Source: Phycisphaera sp. TMED9 (GTDB taxonomy: Bacteria > Planctomycetota > Phycisphaerae > Phycisphaerales > SM1A02). From it: a DNA stretch of 64,000 nucleotides. The position numbers were made by a program, and so were the translations under genes. Under the pieces are notes generated by a model. It searched no databases, had not been told where the DNA came from, and was given only the letters and a program-made list of their open reading frames with translations. The stretch covers positions 2,177 through 66,176 of the forward strand of contig NHBO02000081.1 of the NCBI GenBank assembly GCA_002167845.2, given 5' to 3'. Shown piece after piece: positions 1 to 8,886 of the stretch; the first letter of the stretch is position 1, and each line of letters starts with the position of its first letter.

Positions 1-240
1 GTCGGTGACATCGGTTTCGATCTCGAGTGGTTCGTCTATGTCGACGGTACCGCCGGTGGTGGTCAGCCTGACTGCCCCGGAGACTTCAACGGCGACGGTC
101 TGGTCGACGGTGCTGACTTCGGCTTCATCCTCGCTGCCTGGGGAACCTGTGGGGGCTGCCCCGAGGATCTCAACGGCGACGGTGAAGTGAACGGTGCCGA
201 TGTCGGGCTTCTGCTCGTGGCCTGGGGCGCTTGTCCCTGA
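1..240 (+). CDS. C-terminal end of a secreted protein with two dockerin-like repeats (partial)
   Basis: The frame is open from base 1 and stops with TGA at 238-240; the start lies outside the window. The 79 visible residues contain two consecutive dockerin-like calcium loops, DFNGDGLVDGADFGFILAAW and DLNGDGEVNGADVGLLLVAW, each preceded by a Cys-Pro pair, and the protein ends in GACP. In planctomycetes such tails sit at the extreme C-terminus of large exported proteins; in clostridia related repeats bind cohesins, but no cohesin is visible here. The catalytic or adhesive part is missing, so the function is unknown. A strong terminator follows directly. Confidence 0.85.
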   Translation, partial: VGDIGFDLEWFVYVDGTAGGGQPDCPGDFNGDGLVDGADFGFILAAWGTCGGCPEDLNGDGEVNGADVGLLLVAWGACP

Positions 241-290
241 TCGTGGCTGAAAATCGGCTCTCTACGGCCGATCCTCCTTCGTTCTGAGGC

Positions 291-328
291 ACCCCCCCGG
301 TTCAATTGAACCGGGGGGGTGTTCATTT
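291..328 (+). terminator. Rho-independent terminator, perfect 15-bp arms
   Basis: The arm ACCCCCCCGGTTCAA at 291-305 is followed without a gap by its exact reverse complement at 306-320, giving a 30-bp perfect palindrome, then GTTCATTTTG. It lies about 50 bases after the stop of the dockerin-like gene and should end that transcript. Because it is symmetric it could work in both directions. Confidence 0.85.
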
Positions 329-579
329 TGCGCCATTCCTCCCGAGCGAAGCGTGCTGGAGATCCGGGACACCGTTTCCGTCCGCCTTGTGTATCGATGA
401 ATCCTCGATGCCTGATGTCGGTATCCTCTGGAGTTCTTCGATGGTCCAAAGTCTGTGGCCTTGAAATCAGGGCCGTGGATTTCCCAGTAAGTCCCGCCCG
501 TCAGAGTGGCGGGATTCGAGTTCATCCTGAATCGATTGGAATCAACTGATTCCGATGCCAGTCATGCGAGGGAGCACGG
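329..579 (+). other. Leader region before the efflux operon, with two dyads
   Basis: No convincing gene is visible in this stretch. Two inverted repeats stand out: TCCCGCC at 492-498 with GGCGGGA at 508-514, and TTGGAATC at 536-543 with GATTCCGA at 548-555 (one G-U pair, AACT loop). The second dyad lies about 25 bases before the GTG start at 580, where a repressor site or an RNA hairpin could control the efflux operon. No T-tract follows either one. I did not recognise a clear -35/-10 pair. Confidence 0.35.
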
Positions 580-1926
580 GTGCGACTTTTTCTGATCTTC
601 GCGGTGGTCCTCGTTCTCGGATTGGCAGGAGCGATGTTCGCCATCGATTGGTCGTCGTTGTCCGGGGGCTTTTCCTTCGGCGGCTCGACCGGAGGCTCTG
701 GAGAGTTGGTGCGATTCGAGTCGGTGACTCGCCGCACTCTCGTCGAGCGCGTCGCCGCCCCGGGGGAGATCGAGCCGAACGTCAAGGTCGATGTCTCCGC
801 TGAAGTCTCTGCACGGATCCTCGAGCTTCCTTTTCGTGAAGGCGAGACGGTTCGTCAGGGAGACATGATCATCCGACTCGATGCGGCGGATTTTCAGGCA
901 CGCCTGGAGAGTGCGGAGGCGCGACGAGATGCCGAGCGATTCCGTCTGCAGAGCGAACAATCTCGCATCGCGGGTCCGATGGCGTCGCTCGCGAATGCCC
1001 GGGAGACGCTTCGTCGACAGGAGCAGTTGTTCAAGACTGGCGACATCAGTCGGCAGAATCTCGACGATGCCAGGAATCGGGTCGCCGAACTCGCGGCGCA
1101 GGTCGAAGCTGGAAAACTGGCCATCTCGGTCATCGAAAGCTCGCTGGCGGCGGCGGAAGCCGACATCGATCAGGCCAGAGATCGCCTTGCGAAGACGGTG
1201 ATGAAGTCGCCCATCGACGGCGTCATCACGATTCTCAATGCGGAAGTGGGCGAACTCGTGGTGGTCGGAACCATGAACAACGCCGGTACCGTGATCATGA
1301 CCATCGCGGATCTTTCTCGAATGCGTCTGGATGCGAAAGTCGCCGAAAGCGACATCGCCAAAGTGGCCAATACCCAGCCAGCGGAGATCCGGATCAACGC
1401 GTATCCCGACGAAGTCTTCGAGGGGATCGTCGAACGAATCGCCTTGCAGCGGTCACTTGATCGAGATGGCTCCGGATTCTTCAAGACGGAAGTGCAGATC
1501 ACGCTCGACGGCCGGCGGATCTATTCCGGTCTCGCGGCCAATGTCGACATCGAGATCGCGCGGCACGAGGGACTCGTCGTGCCAAGCCAGGCCGTGGTCG
1601 ACATGAAGATCGATGATCTGAGTTCCAACGCCGCGAGCAGTCCGCTCGTCGATCGCGATCGGAGGACCGTTCCGGTCGTCTTCATCATTCAGGACGGCAA
1701 GGCGGTCTGTACGCCGGTTCGAATCGGTCCGAGCAGTCTTTCGGAGACGATCGTGGCCGAGGGCATTGATCCCGATGATCAGGTCATCGTCGGGCCGTAC
1801 AAGGCGATCGAGAATCTTGACGACGGCGACTCGGTGCGGATCGAAGGTTCGGAATCCACATCTGAAGCGGATGCAGAGAACGTAGAACCAAACACCGAGA
1901 AGTCTTCGGTGAAGATCGGCTTCTGA
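580..1926 (+). CDS. Periplasmic adaptor subunit of a MacA/HlyD-type ABC efflux pump
   Basis: A 448-residue membrane fusion protein. The N-terminus has an uncleaved membrane anchor (about residues 1-22). Next come a lipoyl/barrel-sandwich half (around EIEPNVKVDVSAEV), a long alpha-helical hairpin (about 100-210), the second lipoyl half (KSPIDGVITILNAEVGELV) and the beta-barrel/membrane-proximal domains. In MacA-type systems this protein links the inner-membrane ABC transporter to a TolC-type channel. The GTG start at 580 has GGGAG just upstream; an ATG at 564 is out of frame. The gene heads a four-gene operon with ATPase, permease and outer-membrane component. The substrate cannot be read from sequence. 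Confidence 0.88.
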   Translation: MRLFLIFAVVLVLGLAGAMFAIDWSSLSGGFSFGGSTGGSGELVRFESVTRRTLVERVAAPGEIEPNVKVDVSAEVSARILELPFREGETVRQGDMIIRLDAADFQARLESAEARRDAERFRLQSEQSRIAGPMASLANARETLRRQEQLFKTGDISRQNLDDARNRVAELAAQVEAGKLAISVIESSLAAAEADIDQARDRLAKTVMKSPIDGVITILNAEVGELVVVGTMNNAGTVIMTIADLSRMRLDAKVAESDIAKVANTQPAEIRINAYPDEVFEGIVERIALQRSLDRDGSGFFKTEVQITLDGRRIYSGLAANVDIEIARHEGLVVPSQAVVDMKIDDLSSNAASSPLVDRDRRTVPVVFIIQDGKAVCTPVRIGPSSLSETIVAEGIDPDDQVIVGPYKAIENLDDGDSVRIEGSESTSEADAENVEPNTEKSSVKIGF

Positions 1927-1940
1927 ATCGAGACCCGACC

Positions 1941-2675
1941 ATGTTGATCAAGCTGCGTGGCATCTCGAAGATCTACCGTATCGGCGTGGAGACGGTTCAT
2001 GCGCTCCGGACGGTCGATCTGGACATCGGCGAAAACGAGTTCGTGGCGATCATGGGATCGTCCGGTTCGGGCAAGAGCACGCTGATGAACATTCTCGGAT
2101 GTCTCGACCGCCCGACGGAAGGTGAGTATCGACTGGACGAACGGCGGACCGATCGGATGTCTTCCGCGGATCTCGCCCTGGTGCGAAACGAGCGAATAGG
2201 CTTCGTATTCCAGTCCTTTGAGTTGCTCTCACGTGCCACGGCGCTTCGAAACGTCGAGCTCCCTTCAATCTACGCCCGAGGTGATCGGAAGAAGGATCGT
2301 CGGAGTCGAGCCTTGGCGGCTCTGGATCGTGTGGGCCTCGCCGATCGCGTGCATCACCGACCCAACCAGCTTTCGGGTGGGCAGAAGCAGCGGGTCGCCA
2401 TCGCAAGAGCGTTGCTGAACCGCCCGGCGATCCTGCTCGCCGACGAGCCGACGGGAAATCTGGATTCGACGACCACCGCCGACATTCTCGGATTGTTCAA
2501 CCGACTTCATGAGGAAGGTCAGACGGTGATCATCGTCACCCATGAAGACGAAGTGGCCGCTCATTGCCGACGGGTCATCCGTCTTCATGACGGCCGGGTC
2601 GCGAGTGATCTCCCCATCGAGGAGGATCCCGCAGGTCGCTTCATTCCGCAGTTGGCCGCGGGGGGAAGCGACTGA
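1941..2675 (+). CDS. ABC transporter ATP-binding protein, MacB/LolD type
   Basis: A 244-residue nucleotide-binding subunit with Walker [10 protein letters not shown] (39-47), the signature LSGGQ (144-148), Walker B ILLADEP (about 164-170) and a downstream switch His in IIVTHEDE. It is of the MacB/LolD/FtsE kind and powers the FtsX-fold permease encoded next. In E. coli MacB the ATPase and permease are fused; here they are two genes, and the stop overlaps the next start (TGATG at 2673-2677), so translation is probably coupled. It starts 14 bases after the adaptor gene. Confidence 0.93.
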   Translation: MLIKLRGISKIYRIGVETVHALRTVDLDIGENEFVAIMGSSGSGKSTLMNILGCLDRPTEGEYRLDERRTDRMSSADLALVRNERIGFVFQSFELLSRATALRNVELPSIYARGDRKKDRRSRALAALDRVGLADRVHHRPNQLSGGQKQRVAIARALLNRPAILLADEPTGNLDSTTTADILGLFNRLHEEGQTVIIVTHEDEVAAHCRRVIRLHDGRVASDLPIEEDPAGRFIPQLAAGGSD

Positions 2676-3916
2676 TGCTGTATCCCTCGTTCTGGATCCA
2701 GGCCATCGCACTCGCGTTTTCGCAGATCCGAGCGAATCTCGGGCGGAGTCTTCTCACCGCGCTGGGGATCATCGTCGGAGTGGCGAGCGTGACCGCGGTC
2801 ATTGCGGCGCTGGTGGGGCTGAAGACGAAGGTGCTTGGTGAGTTCGAGTCGTTCGGTGCGAACCGGCTCTTCATTTTTCCGGATCGGCCGGACGACGTGC
2901 CCAAGAACATGTATCCGTGGAAGGATGTTCGGCTGAAGATCGAAGAGGTCGAGGCGATCGAGCTCAACTGTCCATCGATCCGCTGTCTGACTCCCGTCAC
3001 TTCGCTCGGGATGAGCGCGCAGTTCGGTGATCGACTGATCGAAGGCTTGAGTGTCACGGGGATTCGTCCGGCCTGGCATGAAACGGAGAATCGAGCGATT
3101 CTCTCAGGTCGTCCGTTCAACTCGATCGACGAGGCGAATGCGCGGCAGGTCTGTCTGGTGAACGAGTCGGCGATCGAGGAACTCCGGTTGCCGAATGAAC
3201 CGGTCGGATCTCACGTCCTGCTCGGAGGCCGGCGATATCTGGTCGTCGGCGTGGTGGAGACGATTCAGTCCAACATGCTGGGGATGAACACCTCGAGCAC
3301 GGAGGTCTTCGTTCCGTTCGCCATCGCATCGCGACTGAAGGATGACGACTTCTTCTTCCGGATCGCCGCGATGATCGAATCGCCTGATCTGGCGGGTGAG
3401 GCGAAGAGCGAGGTCCGGTTCGTGCTGCGGAAGATGCGCGGCCTCGGTCCCGACGATCCCGACACCTTTCAGGTCGCCGCGATCGATCAGTTCATCGATC
3501 AGTTCCGGGCGCTGGCGGCGGGCATCACCGCGATCGCGGGCGGCATCGTCGGCGTGAGCCTGCTGGTGGGGGGGATCGGAATCATGAACATCATGCTCGT
3601 CTCCGTCAGCGAGCGGACCCGCGAGATCGGGCTTCGCAAGGCGGTCGGAGCGACTCCTGCAGCCATCCTCCTGCAGTTCCTTCTCGAAGCCGTGGTCTTG
3701 TGTCTCGTCGGGGGCGCGATGGGCGTGGCCGTAGGGGAGATGCTGGCATTCGGATTGACCCTGATTCCCGATGCGGGCCTGGACGAGGCGCACGTGCCGA
3801 TCTGGGCGATCGTCATGAGTTTCACGTTCAGCGCGGCAGTCGGCCTGATCTTCGGCATGTTCCCGGCGATCAAGGCTTCCCGGCTGGATCCGATCGACGC
3901 GCTCAGACACGAATGA
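2675..3916 (+). CDS. ABC transporter permease, MacB/FtsX fold
   Basis: A 413-residue integral membrane protein. One transmembrane helix lies near the N-terminus (about 20-45, LTALGIIVGVASVTAVIAAL), followed by a periplasmic MacB_PCD-type domain (about 50-265) and a C-terminal FtsX domain with three helices (about 270-405), including the family motif SERTREIGLRKAVGA. It works with the preceding ATPase as a mechanotransmission exporter that drives periplasmic cargo through the adaptor and the outer-membrane protein. Its start overlaps the ATPase stop by one base, and its stop overlaps the next start as ATGA. Confidence 0.93.
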   Translation: MLYPSFWIQAIALAFSQIRANLGRSLLTALGIIVGVASVTAVIAALVGLKTKVLGEFESFGANRLFIFPDRPDDVPKNMYPWKDVRLKIEEVEAIELNCPSIRCLTPVTSLGMSAQFGDRLIEGLSVTGIRPAWHETENRAILSGRPFNSIDEANARQVCLVNESAIEELRLPNEPVGSHVLLGGRRYLVVGVVETIQSNMLGMNTSSTEVFVPFAIASRLKDDDFFFRIAAMIESPDLAGEAKSEVRFVLRKMRGLGPDDPDTFQVAAIDQFIDQFRALAAGITAIAGGIVGVSLLVGGIGIMNIMLVSVSERTREIGLRKAVGATPAAILLQFLLEAVVLCLVGGAMGVAVGEMLAFGLTLIPDAGLDEAHVPIWAIVMSFTFSAAVGLIFGMFPAIKASRLDPIDALRHE

Positions 3917-5673
3917 ACGACAGGATTCCTCTCATGCATTGTTCGAGCCGACGATGGCGACTCAAGATGACCGGGCTGATCATCGCCCCCGTGCTGCTCA
4001 CGGGTTGTGGCGAGAGCGGCATCTTCAAGACCAAGACGCCCTATTGGAAGCCGGCGCCCGAGCAGGTCGATGTGATTGCGCCGATGGACCTCGCATCACG
4101 GAGCACGGTGCCACCGCAGAGACCCGATGAGGCCATGGAGGAGTTGCTTGAAAATCGACTTCCGATCGAGTCGCCCGAATCCAAGCGGACCCTCGGGATC
4201 GCCGAGGTGCGGCGGGCGGTCCTCGAGGGCAATCTCGAATTGAAGACCGAACTCGTCTCGCCGGAGATCGCGCGGGCGAATCTCGGAGCCGAGGAGGCGA
4301 AGTTCGAAGCCACCATCTTCGCGGGGTATACCCGCAACGATCAGGGAGTCGTGACCAATCTGGAGCAGGGAGAGCCGACGAGCAGTGATGAGTTCCTCGC
4401 GGGACTTCGCCTTCCTCTGGCTTCCGGCGGAACGCTCACGGTCGACACGCTGGCGACGCAGAGTGATCTCCCGCCCAGTCTTACCCCGCCGAACTTCGAG
4501 TCCTGGGAATCGAATGTCCGGTTCTCGATTTCGCAGCCGCTGTTGCGCGGTGCCGGCGTCGTGAACACCGCGTCGATCAGGATCGCGAAGTGGAACTCTG
4601 ATCTTGCCGATGCCCGTCTGAAGCTCGCGTCGATTCGGGTTCTTTCGGAAGCCGACAAGGCGTACTGGCGGCTCTACCAGGCATGGCGGGAACTCGAGGT
4701 CCGCAAGAGCCAGTATCAACTCGCGGCGAATCAGCTCGAACGCGCTCAGCGGAGACTTGATGCGGGCGATGCGCCGGAAATCGACGTGATCCGTGCTCGG
4801 AGCGGCGTGGGCCGGACGCTGGAGTCGATCATTCGGGCCGATGCCGATCTTCGACAGCGTCAGCGGGCGCTCAAGCGAATCATGAATCTTGCGGATCTGC
4901 CGATCGACTCCGCCACCGCCCTTGAGCCGGGGACCGATCCCGATCCGATTCGAATCGAACTGGACGGAGCCGCGCTCGCGGCTGAAGCGGTCAGGAATCG
5001 GATGGAGATGCTCGAGTTGGAGATCCAGCTCTCGATCGACGCGACGACCGTCGATATCCGTCGCAACGAGGCGCTTCCGGTCTTCGCCTTCGATTATCGA
5101 TATTCGATTCAGGGAGATGATTCCACCTTCGACTCCGCATACACCTCGCTTGGTGACTCGGACTCTCACCGCATCGGTATCAGTGGCGAGGTGCCGATTG
5201 GAAACGAGCAGCGTGAGAACCGGCTCTCGGCGGCGATTCTCCAGCGGGTCCAACGACTGGCGACCAAGGAAGCTCGAGTTCAGAGCATTCAGGTCGAGGT
5301 CTACGATGCCTTGGATCGACTCAAGCAATCGTGGCAGTCGATTCTGGCCGCACGGCTGGAAACCATGCTCGCGGCCCGGACGCTCCAAGGCGAAGAACGT
5401 CAGTTCGACGTCGGACTTCGCACATCGACCGACGTCCTGGATGCGCAGAGCAGACTCGCGGACGCTCAGAGTCGAGAGGTGCAGGCGCTCTCGGCCTATC
5501 AGATCGCCCTGATCGACATCGCGTTCGCCACCGGCACGCTGCTGGGTCAGGCCAAGGTGGAATTCGAAGAGTCGGACGGGGCCATCTCGGTCAAGGAAGA
5601 AGCCACGACGGCAGGGTCGGAGCGAAGCGGCGATTCCGATGAGATCGAGGTCGAGTCCACGATCGAGGAGTGA
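3913..5673 (+). CDS. TolC-family outer-membrane efflux lipoprotein
   Basis: A 586-residue outer-membrane factor. The N-terminus is basic and hydrophobic and ends in the lipobox LLTGC, so the mature protein is probably a lipoprotein. The body shows the repeated long-helix/strand arrangement of TolC/OprM proteins, including SISQPLLRGAGV and two coiled-coil halves (about 210-300 and 430-540). The start at 3913 is chosen because ATGA overlaps the permease stop; an alternative ATG lies at 3934. The frame stays open farther upstream, but that part runs through the permease gene. It completes the tripartite pump. The acidic C-terminal tail (about 550-586) is unusual but low in complexity. Confidence 0.88.
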   Translation: MNDRIPLMHCSSRRWRLKMTGLIIAPVLLTGCGESGIFKTKTPYWKPAPEQVDVIAPMDLASRSTVPPQRPDEAMEELLENRLPIESPESKRTLGIAEVRRAVLEGNLELKTELVSPEIARANLGAEEAKFEATIFAGYTRNDQGVVTNLEQGEPTSSDEFLAGLRLPLASGGTLTVDTLATQSDLPPSLTPPNFESWESNVRFSISQPLLRGAGVVNTASIRIAKWNSDLADARLKLASIRVLSEADKAYWRLYQAWRELEVRKSQYQLAANQLERAQRRLDAGDAPEIDVIRARSGVGRTLESIIRADADLRQRQRALKRIMNLADLPIDSATALEPGTDPDPIRIELDGAALAAEAVRNRMEMLELEIQLSIDATTVDIRRNEALPVFAFDYRYSIQGDDSTFDSAYTSLGDSDSHRIGISGEVPIGNEQRENRLSAAILQRVQRLATKEARVQSIQVEVYDALDRLKQSWQSILAARLETMLAARTLQGEERQFDVGLRTSTDVLDAQSRLADAQSREVQALSAYQIALIDIAFATGTLLGQAKVEFEESDGAISVKEEATTAGSERSGDSDEIEVESTIEE

Positions 5674-5697
5674 TTCAGGACTGGCCCGGGTCGTCGG

Positions 5698-6129
5698 TCA
5701 GGAGTCCTGTTCGATCAGTCGATCGTTGGCGATGGCGATGGCCTCACTGGCGATCGACCGCAGCGAATCATCCATCGCGTCGTCGGCCGCGAGATCCTGC
5801 AAGGCGGAAAGCAGGCGGTCCGGTCGTTGTCGGGTGATCCAGCATCCGTGGCGAACGACGCCCGCCGCAATGGTCGCGGCATAGTGGCGCGCTGCGAGGC
5901 GGCGATCCGTCGAGTGCTCCCCGCTCAGCCGAAGCGTCTTGAAACCGCTCTTCAGAAGTCGGAGCCGTCGCAGGTCCTCATCCGATTCGGGGTCCGCCTC
6001 GCAGATCGCGGCCACGGCGTCGGGGCGGTCGGGGACCAGCTCGGCGGCCAGCCAGTCGACGGCGCTGCGCTCGGGTTCGGACCCGATGGCGAGTGCCCAG
6101 CGAAGTGAGTCGGTCAATGGATCGGTCAT
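5698..6129 (-). CDS. Small soluble protein coupled to an ECF sigma factor
   Basis: A 143-residue, mostly helical protein with no signal peptide or membrane segment. I do not recognise the family. Its ATG overlaps the sigma-factor stop (ATGA around 6126-6129), so the two are translated together. Coupled small proteins next to ECF genes are often anti-sigma or modulating factors, but a classical membrane anti-sigma is excluded here, so that role is inference. Its 3' end is convergent with the TolC-like gene, 24 bases away. The coding frame is supported by length, codon bias and the coupling. Confidence 0.65.
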   Translation of the reverse strand: MTDPLTDSLRWALAIGSEPERSAVDWLAAELVPDRPDAVAAICEADPESDEDLRRLRLLKSGFKTLRLSGEHSTDRRLAARHYAATIAAGVVRHGCWITRQRPDRLLSALQDLAADDAMDDSLRSIASEAIAIANDRLIEQDS

Positions 6130-6881
6130 GGTGCATTCTCCGTCAGCAGGCGCAAGAGATCTCGAGCCTCGTCATCGACTTGATCCGGCGAATCGACGGT
6201 CTCCCCGATCTCCGCGAGAATCGCCTGCCCGAGGGCCCGCTTGCCGTTGACCAGGAACGATGCAGCCTGCGGAACGTCCCGCATCTCGAAACGTTCCACC
6301 AGATTCGAATAGGGAATGGGCGGAACGCCATCGATCATCGGGCGCACCAGTCGTGCTTCGACGATCTCCCATTCGACTTCGCGGCCCTGATCGATGAATG
6401 AGGTGCGTACCGTCTCGATTGCACGCCGAAGGAGGGTGGCGACCCAGTGCCGGGTGAAGGCTTGCTCCGGGTCATCCGTGGATTGATCACTCGGCGTGGG
6501 GCATCCTTCGACGTCGAGTGACGCCACTCTTCCTTGTTCGGGCCGTCGCTTCAATGACTGGTTGCGGCGATGATGATCTCGGATGTAATTCCCGATCGAG
6601 CGGAAGAGGAGTCCTCGGAATCGTCCGCGACCACGATCGGCGTGGCCGGGGAGATTGCGTTCGAGGATCACATCGGCGACGAAACCCTGCACGATGTCGT
6701 TGGCTTCCGAGGCCGAGCAGCCCGTCGCTCGAACATAGGCGAACAGCGGGGGCCAGTAGCGGCGGACGAGTCGATCGAGGGAGGCCGATCGCGATGGGGA
6801 ATCGACCTGTCCCGCGTCGAGAATCATCGACCAGTCGGTCATGCTCTGATCAGCGCGAGATTGTTCGGTTCGATCCTTCAT
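6126..6881 (-). CDS. ECF-type RNA polymerase sigma factor (planctomycete group)
   Basis: A 251-residue sigma-70-family protein. Region 2 covers about residues 28-95, with YWPPLFAYVRATG, the EANDIVQGFVADV helix and GRFRGLLFRSIGNYIRD. A region-4-like helix-turn-helix is expected at about 165-225 (around DGVPPIPYSNLVERF). The YWPPL...RGRFR pattern is typical of the large ECF-like group expanded in Planctomycetes, often linked to kinase signalling. It is longer than usual ECF factors, about 190 residues, because of an extended C-terminus. It is the first gene of a two-gene unit with the 143-residue protein; no membrane anti-sigma gene is adjacent. Confidence 0.82.
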   Translation of the reverse strand: MKDRTEQSRADQSMTDWSMILDAGQVDSPSRSASLDRLVRRYWPPLFAYVRATGCSASEANDIVQGFVADVILERNLPGHADRGRGRFRGLLFRSIGNYIRDHHRRNQSLKRRPEQGRVASLDVEGCPTPSDQSTDDPEQAFTRHWVATLLRRAIETVRTSFIDQGREVEWEIVEARLVRPMIDGVPPIPYSNLVERFEMRDVPQAASFLVNGKRALGQAILAEIGETVDSPDQVDDEARDLLRLLTENAP

Positions 6882-7006
6882 GCGGTGATATCGGGTTCAG
6901 GACGTGATCGTCGAATCGTGCGTGCCGCGGCCTCCTGAAGGAGTACGCAGGTCGGGCCGGAATCGAGCTCCAGAAATCGGATCTTCGCAACAATCTCGGT
7001 GGAATG

Positions 7007-8275
7007 TCAGTCCGGGCTGTTTCCGAGGGTCCAGCCGGGGAGCCAGAGCCCACGAGAGGCTTTCCGGGGATCGCGAAGTATCCAGGTTTCCGGGTTTTCC
7101 TCCATCATGCGGCGGGCCTGTCGAGCCGGGGCGGATCCCATCTTCATGACCATCGGCTCGCCGCCATCCTGCGTGTCGACCGTGATCTTGTGAATCATGT
7201 CGTCGTTGACGGAAGTGGTGGTTCGTTCGACTCCGGCCAGACGTCCCATCACCACGACGCCATCGGTGATGAGTCTCTTCCGGATGAGTCGGTGCCGCAA
7301 GACGAACCCCGAGATCACCAACGCCAGGAATCCGACGCCCAGGAAAGCAAGTCCTTCGATCTGGCCACCGATCAGGATGGCGGTACCGATTCCGGCGAAG
7401 ATGAGACCGAAGAGAGGAGCGATCGCCAGCGGGAAGGTCGTTCCGCCCCAGGCCTTTCGGGCGATCTGCGCGGGAATGCCGGCACGCGGGGTCGCTGCGA
7501 TCCGGACCGCGTTCAGCATCTCGCTTGTGATGAGCGTCTTCGCCATCTGGCGTCCGACGAAGCCGCCCTGATCGGTGAGATGCCGAACCGCTTCTTCGGC
7601 GTAGGTTCCCTCAACGGCATCGGCGGCATGGTGTCCGACCTCCGGGTCGTCGACGATCGGGCCAGCGGCGACGAGTGCGTCTTCGAGGAGAGAGTGCGAA
7701 GCGGCTTCATCGAGACGGTGGTCGTGGGTGTTCCGCCTCGTGATCCCACCTCCCTCGCCGGTCCCGATCGAGGTTCGTCCTCCGGACGAACCATCGACAC
7801 TACGTCGTGAAAGGAGAACCCCTCGACCGCTGAACTTCAGGAAGAGATCGTCCACGGAGAGGAGCGAGTCGATCGCCTCGCGACCAAGGAGCAATCGCAC
7901 CGACTCGGGATTGGCCGTGACCACCGAGTATCGCTGGGAGAAATCAGGCTCGTCCTCGAATTCCATGGTCGGTACGCCTAGCAAGGACACCAGCATTCCC
8001 AGGGCCTTTTCGCCGAGTCCCTTTCGAGGACGAATCTCGAACTCGGGAAGTTTCGTCTGTGGTCTGTGGAGAAAGACCACGGTGTGCTCGACCGAGTGTC
8101 CTGGTCCATCGGAGTCGTGTTCGAACCAGCCGACGTCGACCAGGACGTCGCAGCCCAGGGAATGCTTCAGGATGCGTGGAGACTCGAGCCGGAGCCCCGG
8201 ATCGTCGAAGTGGCTCTGGAGCTCGGCGAGCGTTTCCTTGGGGATCTCGCCATTCGTGAAGTCGCCGATGTCCAT
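7007..8275 (-). CDS. Membrane protein with a DUF3592-like C-terminal region
   Basis: A 422-residue protein. The N-terminal 250 residues are soluble and contain no motif I recognise. Two transmembrane helices follow (about 295-345, PLAIAPLFGLIFAGIGTAIL and GLAFLGVGFLALVISGFVL). The C-terminal strand-rich part around LITDGVVVMGRLAGVERTTT resembles DUF3592-type domains. The start at 8275 is favoured because GGAG sits 9 bases upstream; the ATG at 8281 is the alternative, and a longer open frame reaches 8344. It is monocistronic. Function unknown. Confidence 0.7.
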   Translation of the reverse strand: MDIGDFTNGEIPKETLAELQSHFDDPGLRLESPRILKHSLGCDVLVDVGWFEHDSDGPGHSVEHTVVFLHRPQTKLPEFEIRPRKGLGEKALGMLVSLLGVPTMEFEDEPDFSQRYSVVTANPESVRLLLGREAIDSLLSVDDLFLKFSGRGVLLSRRSVDGSSGGRTSIGTGEGGGITRRNTHDHRLDEAASHSLLEDALVAAGPIVDDPEVGHHAADAVEGTYAEEAVRHLTDQGGFVGRQMAKTLITSEMLNAVRIAATPRAGIPAQIARKAWGGTTFPLAIAPLFGLIFAGIGTAILIGGQIEGLAFLGVGFLALVISGFVLRHRLIRKRLITDGVVVMGRLAGVERTTTSVNDDMIHKITVDTQDGGEPMVMKMGSAPARQARRMMEENPETWILRDPRKASRGLWLPGWTLGNSPD

Positions 8276-8434
8276 GGTCATCAACTCCGTTTCGGTGGGT
8301 GGATGCGGGGAAGGTTGGCGTGGCTCACAGGATTCGAGTCGCAAATCGACCGTTTCATCATAGAGGAGATCGAACCCTGGTTCGGGCGCTCGATCTCGGC
8401 GTCTGGGATGCGAGGGTGAGGTCGCGGGAACACG

Positions 8435-8468
8435 AAAAGGCCCGCCGGCGGATGCCGGCGGGCCTTTT
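8435..8468 (-). terminator. Bidirectional intrinsic terminator after ssrA
   Basis: AAAAGGCCCGCCGGC at 8435-8449 and its exact reverse complement at 8454-8468 flank a four-base loop. The A-run and T-run on the two sides make a good terminator in both directions. It lies 36 bases beyond the tmRNA 3' end and should terminate ssrA. Confidence 0.9.
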
Positions 8469-8504
8469 CAAGATGGTTCGAGTCGGGAGGAACCCGTCGA
8501 ACAG

Positions 8505-8851
8505 TGGAGCCGGGGGGATTCGAACCCCCGTCCCGAAACGTGCGGAAATCCGCGTCTACGCGTGTAGTCGTCCCTTGATCTCGTTCACGACCCGGAGGGT
8601 CGACGGCCCAAGCCGTGAACAAGGCATGCGAATGTCTCGATCCTCCAAGGCATGCCAGCCCTTCGGATCCAGCCCGATGATTTGCGGATTCCCGCCCCAT
8701 CGGGCGTCAGGCGGGAGTCCGTCACGGCGATCAGGCCGCGAGAGCGTACTGCGTGTTGGCAGATAAAAGTTTGCATCCTTTTTACGTGGCATGGATGCTC
8801 CACGACGCGCAACGAAAAACAGTCATCGTCCGGTCGAAACCAGTCGGCCCC
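8505..8851 (-). ncRNA. ssrA: tmRNA (transfer-messenger RNA)
   Basis: On the minus strand the RNA begins GGGGCCGACTGGTTTCGAC and ends GGGGGTTCGAATCCCCCCGG plus CTCCA. The first seven bases pair with CGGCTCC to form the tRNA-like acceptor stem, and a T-loop GTTCGAATC is present. About 347 nt is a normal length. The tag reading frame at 8760-8731 is GCC AAC ACG CAG TAC GCT CTC GCG GCC TGA, which encodes ANTQYALAA and ends with the protease signal ALAA. The 3' CCA is not encoded: CTG follows the discriminator A. It rescues stalled ribosomes with SmpB and marks products for degradation. The ends are assigned from acceptor pairing. Confidence 0.95.
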
Positions 8852-8886
8852 AGTTGTCAAAGAGCAATGCCTCGGAAGGCTCTGGA

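Noticed and set aside
262-549. Overlapping small frames on both strands between 262 and 549
   Set aside because: No ribosome-binding site, no domain and mutually overlapping; they are in a terminator/leader region.
5676-5709. CAGGACT/AGTCCTG hairpin between the efflux operon and the minus-strand gene
   Set aside because: Seven pairs with a 20-base loop and no T-run; too weak to call a terminator.
8745-8774. tmRNA resume codon at GCA AAC (reads ANFYLPTRST)
   Set aside because: This frame has no nearby stop and no ALAA end; GCC AAC ACG gives ANTQYALAA with TGA and fits the known tag form.
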